Shown here piece by piece: positions 33,085 through 44,278 of a DNA stretch of 64,000 bases (its first letter is position 1; every line of letters begins with the position of its first letter). This DNA comes from Diphasiastrum complanatum (taxonomy: Eukaryota > Streptophyta > Lycopodiopsida > Lycopodiales > Lycopodiaceae). Below the pieces are notes generated by a model. That model did no database searches. It was not told the DNA's origin and saw only the letters and a program-made list of their open reading frames with translations. The position numbers were made by a program, and so were the translations under genes. Where the stretch lies: positions 51,363,680 to 51,427,679 of the forward strand of contig CM055105.1 in NCBI GenBank assembly GCA_029204225.1. Reading direction: 5' to 3'.

Positions 33085-33690
33085 TGTGAAGAATTGCCAA
33101 AAATTGGCAAATCTAGCTTGATCAAAAACCATGTAGAGCATTGTAAATATTGTGCATAATTGGGTTCCACACATGTAAGGCCAATATGCCACGTGACAAC
33201 CCACTCCTAATGCAGGTTAGGTCAAGTCAAGAGAGCTGGTCATGTCTATTTGGTGGTCATTCCTGGTTTATAGGACCTAAATCCTAGATTTAAGGTGAAA
33301 ATTTGACCAACTAGCTATCTACCAAGCATGACTCTAGGAAATAGACTAGGGTTTCATTTTAGGTCAAGGAGAGTGAGTTAACTTCCTTATTACATGCTGG
33401 AAATCCACCTAACTTCAAGAAGGAAGTCGAATTTGCTATGTATTCCCTCTCTCCATAGTGAGAAGATAGAAATTTTTTGGAGCTCGTTGGCAATCTCAAG
33501 CTAGTTCACTATGTACATTGAGTTTTTGTGATCCAAATGAAACCAAATCAATTTCTACTTGTTTCTCAGGTTGAAGGCCGTACTGTATACAGCCTATAGT
33601 ACATACGTGTGGGCTCGAATTTCAATGTTTATCAATGCTTTTGATTGTTAATGCTTGTTGTTTGTCAAACTGCCAATCTAGATCAACTTT
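33085..33690 (+). repeat. Solo F-type LTR fragment inside the monomer array
   Basis: It begins TGTGAAGAATTGCCAAAAATTG and contains blocks shared with the LTR at 58375-58851 ('acccactcctaatg', 'aggtcaagtcaagagag', 'aactgccaatctagatcaa'). No internal region follows. The monomer resumes at a different position ('acaatttaggttacaatg'), so the 3' end and some monomer bases are missing. Confidence 0.75.
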
Positions 33691-36600
33691 TTTGTACAAT
33701 TTAGGTTACAATGCATCACTAAATGATGTGCATTGCAAAGAATTTCAAAATTGTTAAAAAAAAATTTTGTTAGAAACTATCCTGGCTCACAAATATGATA
33801 TCTAAAAAAAACGTATAAGCTCAAATTATAAAAACCAATTGCATCTTTTAAATTGTCTATCCACATCATATACTCTAATTGTGTTATGCCTTACTACATG
33901 TTGTACATAGGTATATAGAAGTATTATTGTTGTAGTCACTACAACTTCCTTGTATGTGATAAATACACAAAATTAAGTCTTAAAATTGCTACCCAACCAA
34001 AAATGTCATACTACAATGTAGGACAAGTAAGCCAAAATTACATTCAATTCAAACGAGTTGCCAGGATGTTTCTCTAACAAACAAGCTTATTGCTCATGTA
34101 CTCAGCTATAGAATTTTTTAACTTGGTACTTGAGGTAGCCTCTTGATTCTTTGTCTTTCAATTCACAAAGCAACGGACACATCATTTGTGCTTATGTATA
34201 TGTATGTTATAAAAAAGGCTATTTTTTTATTTATAACAATGTGTTAACTTGATGATGATGTAATAAGGCATGGAATCGAGTAGACCACCCCAGTACCAAG
34301 TTCAATTGCAAATATAGTATGACATGGATAGGTCTTGCTTGTTTGAGAACTATATCTAGTATTCAAAAGAGAATAATAAATAACAATTTTCTCAAAAATA
34401 AGTAGATCCAATAGTTACTAGAGAATTTTTACTCACTAATATTAAAAATTGTAGTCTGGATTGTTTTTCATCCTCGAACATAGTTTACAAAGACAATTTT
34501 ACATATAAATCTTGCATGACAATTTAGATTACAATGCCTCTCTAAATGATGTGCATTGCAAAGGATTTAAATATTGTTAGTAAATTTTTTGTTAGAAACT
34601 ATCGTTGCTCACAAAAGTGATATCAAATGAAAAATTAAAACATCAGAATATAAAAACATGTTCCATGTTATAGATTGTTTTTCAACATCGTATACCCTAA
34701 TTATGTTATGCCTTACTACATGCTCTGAAAAGGAATATAAATAGCATAATTGTAGTTATTACAACTTTCTTGTATGTGATGAACACAAAAAATACTATGT
34801 TAAATTGGCTACCCAAGCCAGAAATGTCATACTTACAATGTAGGTGAATTTAAGCCAAAAAGTAGATTAAATTCACTCGACTTTCTAGAATGTTTGTTCA
34901 AACAAAGAAGCCTCACTTGCTCATCTTTGAAAAATGTTACGATTTGTCATTTTTTAATTACAATGTGTTAACTTGATGATAACATAAGACATGGAATCAG
35001 GTGGACTACCCCAACACCAAGTTCAATTGCAAAATATAGCATGACATGGGTAGGTCGACCTTGTTTGAAAAATATATCTAGCATTTCAAAGAGAATAATC
35101 AACAACAATGTTTAATAAAAACAAAAAGTTGATCCAATAGTTAGTAGAATATTTAAGCTCACTAATAGTAAATTTGTGTTGTGGATTTTTTACATCCTCA
35201 AATATGATTCACATAAAAAATTTGGCTTATAGATCTTGCATGTCAATTTAGGTCACAATGCCTCACTACATGATGTGCACTGGAAAGGATTTATTTACTG
35301 GTCGAGTAGACTATCCCAGCACCAAGTTCAATTGTAGAATATAGCATGACATGGATTGAATTGGCTATCCGAACCAAAAACGTTGTACGTATCATGTACG
35401 TGAGTGTCAACCAGAAATTAGATTGAATCTAGTTGACACACTAGAATGTTTCTGTAGCAAACAAGCTTCATTGGCTCATGCACTATGCAACACAATTTTC
35501 AAACTTGGTACTTGAGGTAGCCTCTTGATTCTTTGTCTTGCAATTCACAAAGCAACCAAAACATCGTTCATCTTTAAGTGAATGTTATAACAAACATTAG
35601 AAAATATGATCAAATTGGAATTTATTCAATTATTTCCCAAATGATGATGTTTTCTATTTACCTATTAGAATGTTAATGTTAGCTTGCTGATAATGTAAGT
35701 CATGGAATCGAGTAGACTATCCCAGCACCAAGTTCAATTGTAGAATATAGCATGACATGGATAGTTCTAACTTGTTTGAGAAATATATCTAGTATTCAAA
35801 AGATAATAATCAATAGAGATTTACTAAAAAATAAGTAGATCCAATAGTTAGTAGAGAATGTTTACTCACTAACATTATAATTTTATTGTGGATCTTTTTC
35901 CATCCTCGAACATAAGTCACAAAGAAAATTCTACTTATAAATCTTCCATAACAATTTAGGTTACAATGTGTCACTAAATGATGTGCATTGCAAAGAACTT
36001 CAAAATTGTTAAAAGATTTTTTTGTTAGAAACTATTCTTTCTCCAAATATGATATCTAAAAGAAACGTATAATCTCAAAATATAAAAACCAATTGCATCT
36101 TTTAGATTTTCTATCCACATTATATACCCTAGTTGTGTTATGCCTTACTACATGCTGTACATAGGTATATAGAGGTATTATTGTTGTATTCACTACAGCT
36201 TCCTTGTATGTAATGAATACACAAAATAATGTCTAAAACTTGCTACCCAACCAAAAATGTCATACTACAATGTAGGACAAAGTAAGCCTTACATTCAATT
36301 CACACGAGTTGCCAGAATGTTTCTCTAACAAACAAGCTTACTTGCTCATGTACTTAGCTATAGAATTTTCAAACTTGGTACTTGAGGTAGCCTCTTGATT
36401 CTTTGTCTTTCAATTCAAAAAGCAAGGGACACATCATTTGTGCTTATGTATTTGTATGTTATAAAAAGGTTATTTTTTTATTTATTAGAATGTGTTAACT
36501 TGATGATAATGTAATAAGGCATGGAGTCGAGTAGACTACCCCAGTACCAAGTTCAATTGCAAATATAGTATGACATGGATAGGTCTTGCTTGCTTGAGAA

Positions 36601-36946
36601 CTATATGAATATTGCATGACATGCATAGGTCGAGCTTGTTTGAGAAATATATTCACCATCTCGTAGAGAATAATCAACAACAATGTTAAAAAAAAGTAGT
36701 TCCAATACTTAGTAGAAAATTTATGCTCACTAACATCAAATTTGTACTGTGGATTTTTTGTCCATTCTCAAATTTCATTCGCAAAAATTTTGACTTATTA
36801 ATCTTGCATGACAATTTATGTCATACTTCCTCACTATGATGTGCATTGCAAAGGATCTAAATATTGGTGAAAGATGTTTTGTTAGAAACTATGCTTAGTC
36901 ACAAACATGATATCGAAAGAGAAAGTAGAATGTCAGGATATCAAAA
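33691..36946 (+). repeat. ~870-bp monomer array: B, C, A, B, C, A
   Basis: Anchors at 34125 (C), 35507 (B) and 36377 (C). Between 34125 and 35507 an A monomer has lost its anchor by deletion at 34925, and another junction near 35300 joins A to B. The order B-C-A-B-C-A agrees with every other cluster. It ends near 36946, inside an A-type monomer, against a decayed gypsy element. No coding potential. Confidence 0.88.
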
Positions 36947-38240
36947 TTGTTAAATGCAAGTAAATATGCAACAACATGAATGAATCTAGATTAACAAAAA
37001 CGTGTACAAAAGGACCCCATGAAACATTGGACGAGTATAAATCAGATGAGTAATGCTCGAAGGAGGCTTGGTTGTGGCATAAATAAATTGAAAGTCAAGA
37101 CATGTAGGATAAGCATTAGCAAGGGCATCAATGAAGTGGGATGAATAATTGTAAGTGCGTGTACATAGGCCAAGAAATGGGAAAGAGCATATGCATCGGC
37201 ATTATTTTTTCCACAACGATAATGAAGATCATAATGAAATGTTTGATAAAACTACATCTAGCAGACTATCAATCCCTAAGTGTCTTCTGAGAATGCAATT
37301 ATTGAAGAGACCGTTGATTAAGATGAAGGTCAAAAGAGACATGTCTAAAGCAATGGTGCCATTTTTTCAAAGCATTGACAAAGCAAGCAATTTTGTTTCA
37401 TGCATACAATAGCATGTTTCATAAAAACATAAATGATACCCCAACAGGGTGACAAAGAATAGCACCAACACCAACAACACTGGCGTCAATATCAACAAAT
37501 TACTTATGATCAAAATTTGGTAGAGCTAACAAGGACGTTATTGAATGACTCTTGATAAATAATTGTTCAACGAAAAATAGATTTCTTCCATAACAACACA
37601 TGTCAAGAATAGACTTATATAAATGTGTAGCAAGATTGAGAAACATTTGAACCTCATGGACGTGGTGGCAGCAAATTTGGAATGTTTCACACATATAAAT
37701 TGAACAAAAGCCAAAAAACCAAAAAAATGATAAGCAATTCCTAGATCTAAAAGACATTTGTTTTTAGAAACAAAAAGAAGACTTGGATTGTTTAGCATAA
37801 AGCAAGTGTGATCATAAGAGTTCAAAAACCAAGGATAAATGAAAAATATGAGACTAACAGTTGTGACTAAAAACTAGAATTTATCAAAATAAATTAGCAT
37901 GCAAACATCAAGGAGAAATCAAAAGATTTTACTCATGACGTTTTGGAAAGTAGCATGCCCAATAAAAATGTCAAAAGCTAAAACACAAAATTCTTATAAC
38001 GAAAAATGTACAAAAATCAATCTTCTACATGTCACCTAGGTGAATACAAATCTAATGATAACCTCTACAAAGATCAACTTTAGAAAGATAGAAGCTGTAT
38101 CCAGGTGGTCAAATAGGTCATCTATGTCGGGAATATGATATTTATTTCAAATAGTAAGACGACTAAGAGCACCATAATCAATACAAAGACGATTTGTACT
38201 GTCTTTTTTATCCACAAGCAAAACAAGAGTGTGATATAGA
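36947..38240 (-). pseudogene. Very decayed Ty3/gypsy reverse transcriptase
   Basis: On the minus strand near 38220-38080, with stops, one reads HTLVLLVDKKDSTNRLCIDYGALSRLTI and NKYHIPDIDDLFDHLDTASIF. This corresponds to the conserved gypsy RT segment V-x-K-K-D-G-x-x-R-x-C-x-D-Y-R-x-L-N and I-P-x-I-D-D-L-L. Downstream, IFIGHATFQNVM near 37970 and a sequence ending IYFDKF near 37890 resemble the palm region. Nothing past about 37150 can be assigned safely. It differs from the gypsy copy at 1-5030 and is older. It has too many stops to show as a long ORF. Confidence 0.65.
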
Positions 38241-38544
38241 CTTTGGCTAGGCTGGGCAAGGCCTCGAGCTAAAAGATAAAAAATGCCATTGATTAATTAA
38301 TTAATTAAATGCTATGGTCGTCCTTAAAGAAATAAATAAACTCCCTATTTAATTCTAGTTTTTTTTGGCTTTTTTTGGTCTTTTTTTGGCATTTTTTTAG
38401 GTTGTTTTGGGGTGTGGGAACTTTTAAAAATAAATAATTAATTAATTAACGATTGTAGGGTTCACCACGGTTCACCTTAAAATGTCTGAGAACCGTACGG
38501 TTCACTGTACGGTTCTGAGAACCACCACTCAAGGTCCTCAATTC
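38241..38544. other. Low-complexity AT-rich segment with palindromes
   Basis: It holds two runs of the tetramer TTAA/TAAT (38293-38310, 38437-38452) and a T-rich array of about 10-bp units ending GG(C/T) (38358-38399). A perfect 14-bp palindrome GAACCGTACGGTTC lies at 38490-38503, with the half-site repeated at 38507-38515. No coding signal. Confidence 0.6.
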
Positions 38545-38735
38545 TATGTTAAGCATATAGAATATTTTGTTATTGAAACAAAATCTAACATTTTCCTTTA
38601 TTGACTGTACTATTTACTACAGACTATAAATCTGTAATAATATGTTAAGCATATAGAATATTTTGTTATTGAAACAAAATCTAACATTTTCCATTATTGA
38701 CTGTACTATTTACTACAGACTATAAATCTGTAAAT
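38545..38735. repeat. Tandem duplication, 96-bp unit, two copies
   Basis: The unit starting 'tatgttaagcatatagaat' at 38545 is repeated from 38641 with one visible substitution. The nearly identical copies imply a recent local duplication. Confidence 0.92.
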
Positions 38736-40658
38736 TATTACAGACTGTAAAAATATAAGTTTTACTGCAGACCATAAAGCATATAGTCATATTTTTACTG
38801 TGTTAAACAGTCATGATAAATAAATGTTTCTATATATATAACATTTACTCATTTTCTATATCTATCATGAAGTGAATTAAGACATTTAGTAAAAACAGAG
38901 ATAAACAATGAAAATTACCTCAGTGCTTTTGCTCTGACTTAAGTTTCAAGGGACTGTCCACAGGTTAAGGGTCTCTCTTCAGCAGGTAACCGGTTCTTTA
39001 ATATCTTCACTTTTCCTTCAGCTTTTACTTTTTCAGAACGTTGTTAATCTGTCAGCAAAGTTTGGACACACAAATCTTTAACCAGTCGTCTCTCTCACAA
39101 CCTTATTCAAATTGTGATTGGATAAAAACTTTTCAACAGATCAAGGCTGCATTACACGCTCTATGAAAACATTGTGCCTGATTGATAACAAATCAACAAA
39201 AACTTTCAATTTCTCTGCTGCAAGGATTGGTTAGTATTTATTCATGCCTTGTACAAGGCCAAATCAGATCGCTGTTCAACCGAAGTTCAAGTGTTTCTTG
39301 ATCGTTGCCAGACTTTTCACAAATCAACATTTGCTAATAAGGACTCAAAATCGGTTGTCATCATGTCCACATAGATCTACCAGGAATTATTTCAACTGGC
39401 TATAGGTCTGATTCGTAGCCTACAGCCTACATGAACGATTGAATTACCACAGGGTATGCAGATTATCAATCACTTCAGTCGCTGGCTGAGCGCACATTGG
39501 ATGATTAGAACCAAGAGAATGCATTCACCAGTAGCAAGGCAGCGCTGGAGACCCTTCAGAGTCAGATTTCTCACGCAGAGAGAGAGAGAGTAGTAACTTC
39601 ATGGGACAGTAGGTATGCTTCACGCAGGCAGCAATGATGGCCGTGCTTCAGAACAGGAAGGCTGTTTCTCCCCATCGGTGTCCTGTATGGATTTGGGGAA
39701 TGTGCTTTCTTCAAATCTTCCAGATCAGCAAAATCACCAAGATTTATTCACATAACAGGTTCTTTCTTGCATTCATCGGCTCAGCACATTGTCGTCATGA
39801 ATAGCTTCTTCAAATTTTCAGCATAGTACTTTCGGCACAACGATCATCTTTAATCTCCCCACTCGGCTGATACTGAACTTCCGAGTATCGGCGATGGAGG
39901 AAACCTCATCACTCTCCTCTCTCCAAAAACAGGAATGCCTTCACTCTTGCCTGCCTTATTCTCTCCAAACATGAAGGCCGTGCACGAACCACCCGCTTCA
40001 TAACAACCTTTCAACGATTGCCAACAACTTCAAGAACCTTTCATAATGACAAAAGCCTGTATAAGCTCTTCAGTTTTCCATAGTCTTAATCCACTTGAGT
40101 TCATCTTAAACCTTGTCATTCAAACCTCGAACAACAATAGTCATTGGGAAATGGGCCGTAATTCCAACCAAGGCAAATTGCTTGATTACTAGGTACTACT
40201 TCAAATTGGCAATTCTGAACTGACAATTTTGCTCCTTTTCCTTAGTAACACATTTTAACTTGTGAACTACTCGTCATTGAAACGTGTTTTCGTTTTCATG
40301 ACCCATAACCTTAGGACACTCCCTTGAACTTTCAGGCAGAACCTTAAGAGTACCTGGGCTTTTTTTTATTAATCATGATATAAATAAGATACATTTCATC
40401 ATACCATATGGCATAAAATTGCCATTTTAATAAAACTACTTAGCAACTGTCCATATTATTGTCCATTAGAGTCACTTATGGGCACTACTATAAATAGCAT
40501 ATTGCTATTTAACAAGATTATTAAAAATAGTAAAGAATTAAAAATAGCTTTAAATCTTTCGATATAACTAACATTTGAAAACCGATTGTGACGTTTGAAC
40601 TTGCCATAGAAATTTATAGCTAACTTTTAACATAGCCACATTCGTATATCAGCAAAAA
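38736..40658. other. Low-copy segment without a clear gene
   Basis: This has a different texture from the repeats around it: fewer A/T runs and no partner elsewhere in the window. A short plus-strand stretch (about 39451-39635) encodes a heptad-like peptide (SSKAALETLQSQISHAERE) with a stop just before it. This may be a relic of a coiled-coil gene. A GA run lies at 39579-39591. No splice-supported gene model can be made. Confidence 0.4.
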
Positions 40659-40828
40659 GTGGCATAATAGTAGATTTTGTGCATATGCCATACATATAGC
40701 ATATTTTTTTCTAGGAAATGAGCATGAATGATTATATATATTGTGGCATAATAGTAGATTTTGTGCATATGCCATACATATAGCATATTTTCTTCTAGGA
40801 AATCAGCATGAATGATTATATATATTGT
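40659..40828. repeat. Tandem duplication, 84-bp unit, two copies
   Basis: 'gtggcataatagtagatttt' starts at 40659 and again at 40743. The two copies differ at only a few positions and include a 'catatgccatacatatagcatat' type inverted motif. Confidence 0.92.
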
Positions 40829-41007
40829 GAGATGACAATGACTTTTCAGTTTAGAGGTAGAGGGGCTGGTTGCATGTGAAGGCCTATGAAGTCAAATTCT
40901 AATCGTCGAATAAAATTCTATCAGGTTCTTTTGTGATTTGTGAGAGAAGGGACATGTAATGAGTGTTGTGGGAGGCCACCAAAGAGTTATGGACACTCTT
41001 GTATTTG
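40829..41007. other. Unassigned spacer up to a copia LTR
   Basis: No coding signal. It ends '...cttgtatttg', directly before the LTR start at 41008, so 'atttg' would be the target-site copy on this side. Confidence 0.4.
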
Positions 41008-41810
41008 TGTACAAAATCCCTGTGTAGTATTGTTTAATAAAGGTAAGAGTTTCGACTGTATTAAAGCAAACAAAAATCACAAGGTTTTGAGGATTGGACT
41101 GTAAAGCTTGGGGTGCGCCACAAGATTAATAAACATGTAAATAATCTCCTCTGTGTGTTGTTCATGTACGTACTTGTTGAAATTGTATTGATTTGTTGAA
41201 GTATTTTTTTTCTGTGCGTGATTGATAACGTGTCAATGGATTGTTCAAGTTATCTTTATGAAGGCTTGTCTGGGCTGGTAATGGAATAATGTGGTGCAGA
41301 AGGCAACTGTATACAACATGCATCCAATCAGGATGATTTAGTGTGCAGTAAGTGAGATATTTTTCTTTGTTGTTAATATTATTACAGTTCAAACGGAAAG
41401 ACGAACATGCCACAATAAGTGAAATAGTGGTGCTATTGATGCCGAGAGCTTTATCCTCCTGTGACATCCATAGTTTTAGTGTAGAAAAATTACTCTGTCC
41501 ATCAATTTATCATTAGACAATTTTACATTTAGTGTATATAAATCTAAAAATTAGTTGACAAACAATACAAGACCGATCGATTCAATCACCACAACACACC
41601 ATCAAGTGCTTCAAGACAAGACACAACAAAATTGCTCTTCAACAATTATATGTACATTAACTCACAAGTACAAAGAGAAGCAACTTATGTACTCAATATG
41701 GGCTCGTAAAAGAATTGGCCCGATAGTTCTAGAGCTAGGCAAAACGCGTCACTGTCAAACTTAGAAAGTAGCCGTAAAACAAATTACACATTGATTATTG
41801 CTAATTTAAC
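41008..41810 (-). repeat. 3' LTR of a minus-strand copia element
   Basis: It matches 20117-20930 along its length, starting at the same base ('tgtacaaaatccctg') and ending before the same polypurine tract ('tctctccctc'). The two copies differ by scattered substitutions and short indels. The flanking DNA differs on the left, so they are separate insertions of one family. Confidence 0.85.
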
Positions 41811-42267
41811 TCTCTCCCTCAATAATCAACGTCTCAATCGGTCTATGACCTATGCTATTCATGGAACATACCTCCATGAGAGTATCAACAAGTACTTCAA
41901 AAAAAAACATTTTACATAATTGTATCTATGCCAAGCTTAGCTCTAAAAGTCTCAAATTTATCCTAACTTAGAGCTTTTGTAAATACATCAACAAATTGCA
42001 ACATCGTAGAGCAATGCATAATACTAATATCTTCAGACTGTAGCTTTTCACGCACAAAGTGATATTTTACTTCAATGTGTTTAGTTCTTGCGTGAAACAC
42101 TAGATTTTTAGACAACTATATTTCGATTTGGCTATCACAGAAGATAATAATAGGGTGTATTTGCTTCATACCAATCTCACTCAACAATCTACGTAGCCAA
42201 ACAGCTTCTTGAGTAGCAAAACTTAACGCTTTATACCTAGCTTCTGTTAGTGAAAGAGAATGGTGTC
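41811..42267 (-). pseudogene. Copia RNase H C-terminal remnant
   Basis: It continues the element at 42268-43173 downstream in the minus sense. Frames are broken by stops, but the blocks are colinear with 20931-21400, including the codons for the HARTKHIEVKYHF motif and the final KFETF segment. Confidence 0.8.
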
Positions 42268-43173
42268 CTACTTCTTACTAGACCATGAAAAACAACTATT
42301 TTCAAAGTTGAAAGCATACCCTGTAATTGACTTTCTATCATCTATATTGCATGCCCAATCAGTGTCAACATAACCTTGCAATCGAGGTAAAATGTCATGC
42401 TTTCTATAAACCAAGCCAAGGTTGGGTGTGCCCTTCACGTAGAAGATCTTTTTCGCTGCTTTCCAATGGTCCAATGTAGGTGATGACATGAATTGACTAA
42501 TCAAGCTCACAACATAGCCACTATCATCAACATGAGACAACTTCTTACTAGCTTCGCATGGAGTGATGGAAGGTTTGCACTCTGTCATGTGGAATCTCTC
42601 TAGAATCTCACGAACATACTTGCGTTGACAAAGCTTGATGTCATTGCCATTCTGCCATATTTCAACTCCCAAACAATAATGCATAAGATCTAAATCTATC
42701 ATCTCAAATTCCTTGCACAAGTTGGCTTTGATGGAGTGAATGAGATTCTCATCATTGCCCATGATAATTATATCATCAACATAAAGCACCACCAAGGCAA
42801 TGTTATCATTGTTTATAAGAACATAAATATTTGGATCTGAACTTCTTCTCATAAACTCATGAGAGAGAAAGTAATGATCAATACATCCATACCATGCACG
42901 TGGCGCTTGCTTGAGACCATAGAGTGCTTTGGGTAGCTTGCATACCTTATGTTCCTGTCCCTTCGCAACAAAGCCTTGTGGTTGGAGCATGTATACTTTT
43001 CTGGCCTTTATGTCTGCTTTCTTCTTATAACATGCGTGTGCCCAATGACCATGTTTGTGGCATTTGTTCTTCTTCTTCTTTTTGTACTTTGATGATGACT
43101 CTCTCTCATCCTCATCATCCTTGCCCTTCTTTGGAATCCTCTTCCAACCTTTTTGCTTGTTCTTGGCTAGCAA
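42268..43173 (-). CDS. Gag zinc-knuckle fused in frame to RT-RNase H
   Basis: The 301 codons are open on the minus strand. Residues 1-52 are the basic gag tail and knuckle region (KNKCHKHGHWAHACYKK, lacking the first Cys). Protease and integrase are absent. The frame then enters RT directly at KVYMLQPQGFVAKGQEH and continues with YGLKQAPRAWY, the catalytic VLYVDDIIIMG, ERFHMTECKPSITPCEASKKLSH, a second in-frame deletion of about 25 codons near SGYVVSLISQF, and YVDTDWACNIDDRKSITGYAF. Both deletions keep the frame. It probably has no function because most of RT is lost, but an open frame across two large deletions is unusual among the decayed copies. The start codon is not defined. Confidence 0.85.
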   Translation of the reverse strand: MLAKNKQKGWKRIPKKGKDDEDERESSSKYKKKKKNKCHKHGHWAHACYKKKADIKARKVYMLQPQGFVAKGQEHKVCKLPKALYGLKQAPRAWYGCIDHYFLSHEFMRRSSDPNIYVLINNDNIALVVLYVDDIIIMGNDENLIHSIKANLCKEFEMIDLDLMHYCLGVEIWQNGNDIKLCQRKYVREILERFHMTECKPSITPCEASKKLSHVDDSGYVVSLISQFMSSPTLDHWKAAKKIFYVKGTPNLGLVYRKHDILPRLQGYVDTDWACNIDDRKSITGYAFNFENSCFSWSSKK

Positions 43174-43270
43174 TGCCCGATCATCCTATGTCTGCAACGA
43201 TATCCCATTTGAACTTCCAAATGTTGTAGTTGGAATCCCCATCAAGTTTACTTGCGTCCTCAAAATTGCC
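43174..43270 (-). pseudogene. Copia gag N-terminal remnant
   Basis: On the minus strand a segment reads SKLDGDSNYNIWKFKWDIVADIG, the typical start of copia gag (K-L-D-G-x-N-Y-x-x-W-K). A frameshift and a large deletion separate it from the gag tail beginning at 43173. Confidence 0.75.
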
Positions 43271-44024
43271 TCATTGATGTCGACCATTTTTAAGTTATGT
43301 AAAAATCCACTTGCAGGCTATAAAGAGTATGCCGAGGCCAATAGTGATGTCAAAAGTAAAAAATAATGACCTGGAATTTTTAGCTTACCAGGACCCCGCT
43401 GCTTTGCCGCCAAATTGGAAGCCAAATCGGTTTCACCTTCCTATATGCTCCTTACCATGAACTTGCAACTTCGTGCCCTATAGAGTGGTGAAATCGCTTT
43501 TGATGCACTCCAAACACTTTCTCTGTAGCAATCACTATGTTTTGTTGTACCGTACTTGCAGGTACAGTGAAGGTGCCTTTCGTTTGGAGGCTATAGTCCT
43601 TCGTTTGGCCAAAATAGGCTAAAGGACATGCAAATAGGGGCACTTTGAATTTTTTTGAACTTTTTTTTCTCTTTGAAAAAACTCTTCCCTTCAAGGCAAA
43701 ATTCACCACTCGGGCCCTTTTAGGGAGAGAAGGAATAAATCCAACAATAGAGATGTGGCTAAAAGCATGGTTTGGTGGTACAAAAAAAGAACCCATTTTT
43801 CATTGTACCTTTTAGTAGTACGTGTCACTTTTTGGGGATTTCATTACTCATAATTTATATTGCTAATACATTACTTATGGTAGTACATTTCTCACTTTTT
43901 GGAGCTTGATAGGTGCTACACAGGAGTTAATGCAATGAAGGCCTCCTAGTAATGATGGGACTACTTTATCTAATTTGAATTTGGATAATAAATGCTTTAC
44001 CCTCCAAATGATAAGGGGCTTTAT
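43271..44024. other. Unassigned segment
   Basis: No leader, primer site or LTR is recognisable upstream of the gag remnant. The stretch holds no clear ORF. A minus-strand frame of 114 codons at 43452-43796 has no recognisable motif. It contains a C/T-rich region and a palindromic 'accgtacttgcaggtac' near 43550. Confidence 0.35.
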
Positions 44025-44156
44025 GCTATCAGTTCATTGCTATCGTTGCTTTCTGATAGATCGGTTCATTATCATTGCTTTCTGCTATCAGTTCATTGCT
44101 ATTGTTGCTTTCTACTAGATCAGTTCATTGTTATCGTTGCTCTATGCTATCAGTTG
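44025..44156. repeat. Minisatellite, ~60-bp unit
   Basis: Units start with 'gctatcagttcattgctat' near 44025, 44084 and 44146 (59- and 62-bp spacing). Within each unit a half-unit related to 'gatc(g/a)gttcattatc' recurs, so the basic period may be about 30 bp. Confidence 0.8.
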
Positions 44157-44164
44157 AGCATACT

Positions 44165-44278
44165 TAGATTGACATAAAAAGTCCTTTATCATTAAAGTCA
44201 ATCTCTAGACCTAGTATGTAGTGGATTTCTCTTAGATCTTGCATCTTGAACTCACTTCCAAGTGCAACTTTAGTTTCT
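44165..44278 (-). pseudogene. Copia RT tail after a frameshift
   Basis: Minus-strand codons read LVRETKVALGSEFKMQDLR and IHYILGLEIDFNDKGLFM, the usual segment after the catalytic YVDD box. It is shifted against the large ORF ending at 44279 and stops at about 44165. Confidence 0.8.

Noticed and set aside
39451-39635. Possible host coiled-coil gene exon
   Set aside because: Only about 60 codons with a stop before it and no neighbouring exons; kept as a remark in the spacer entry.
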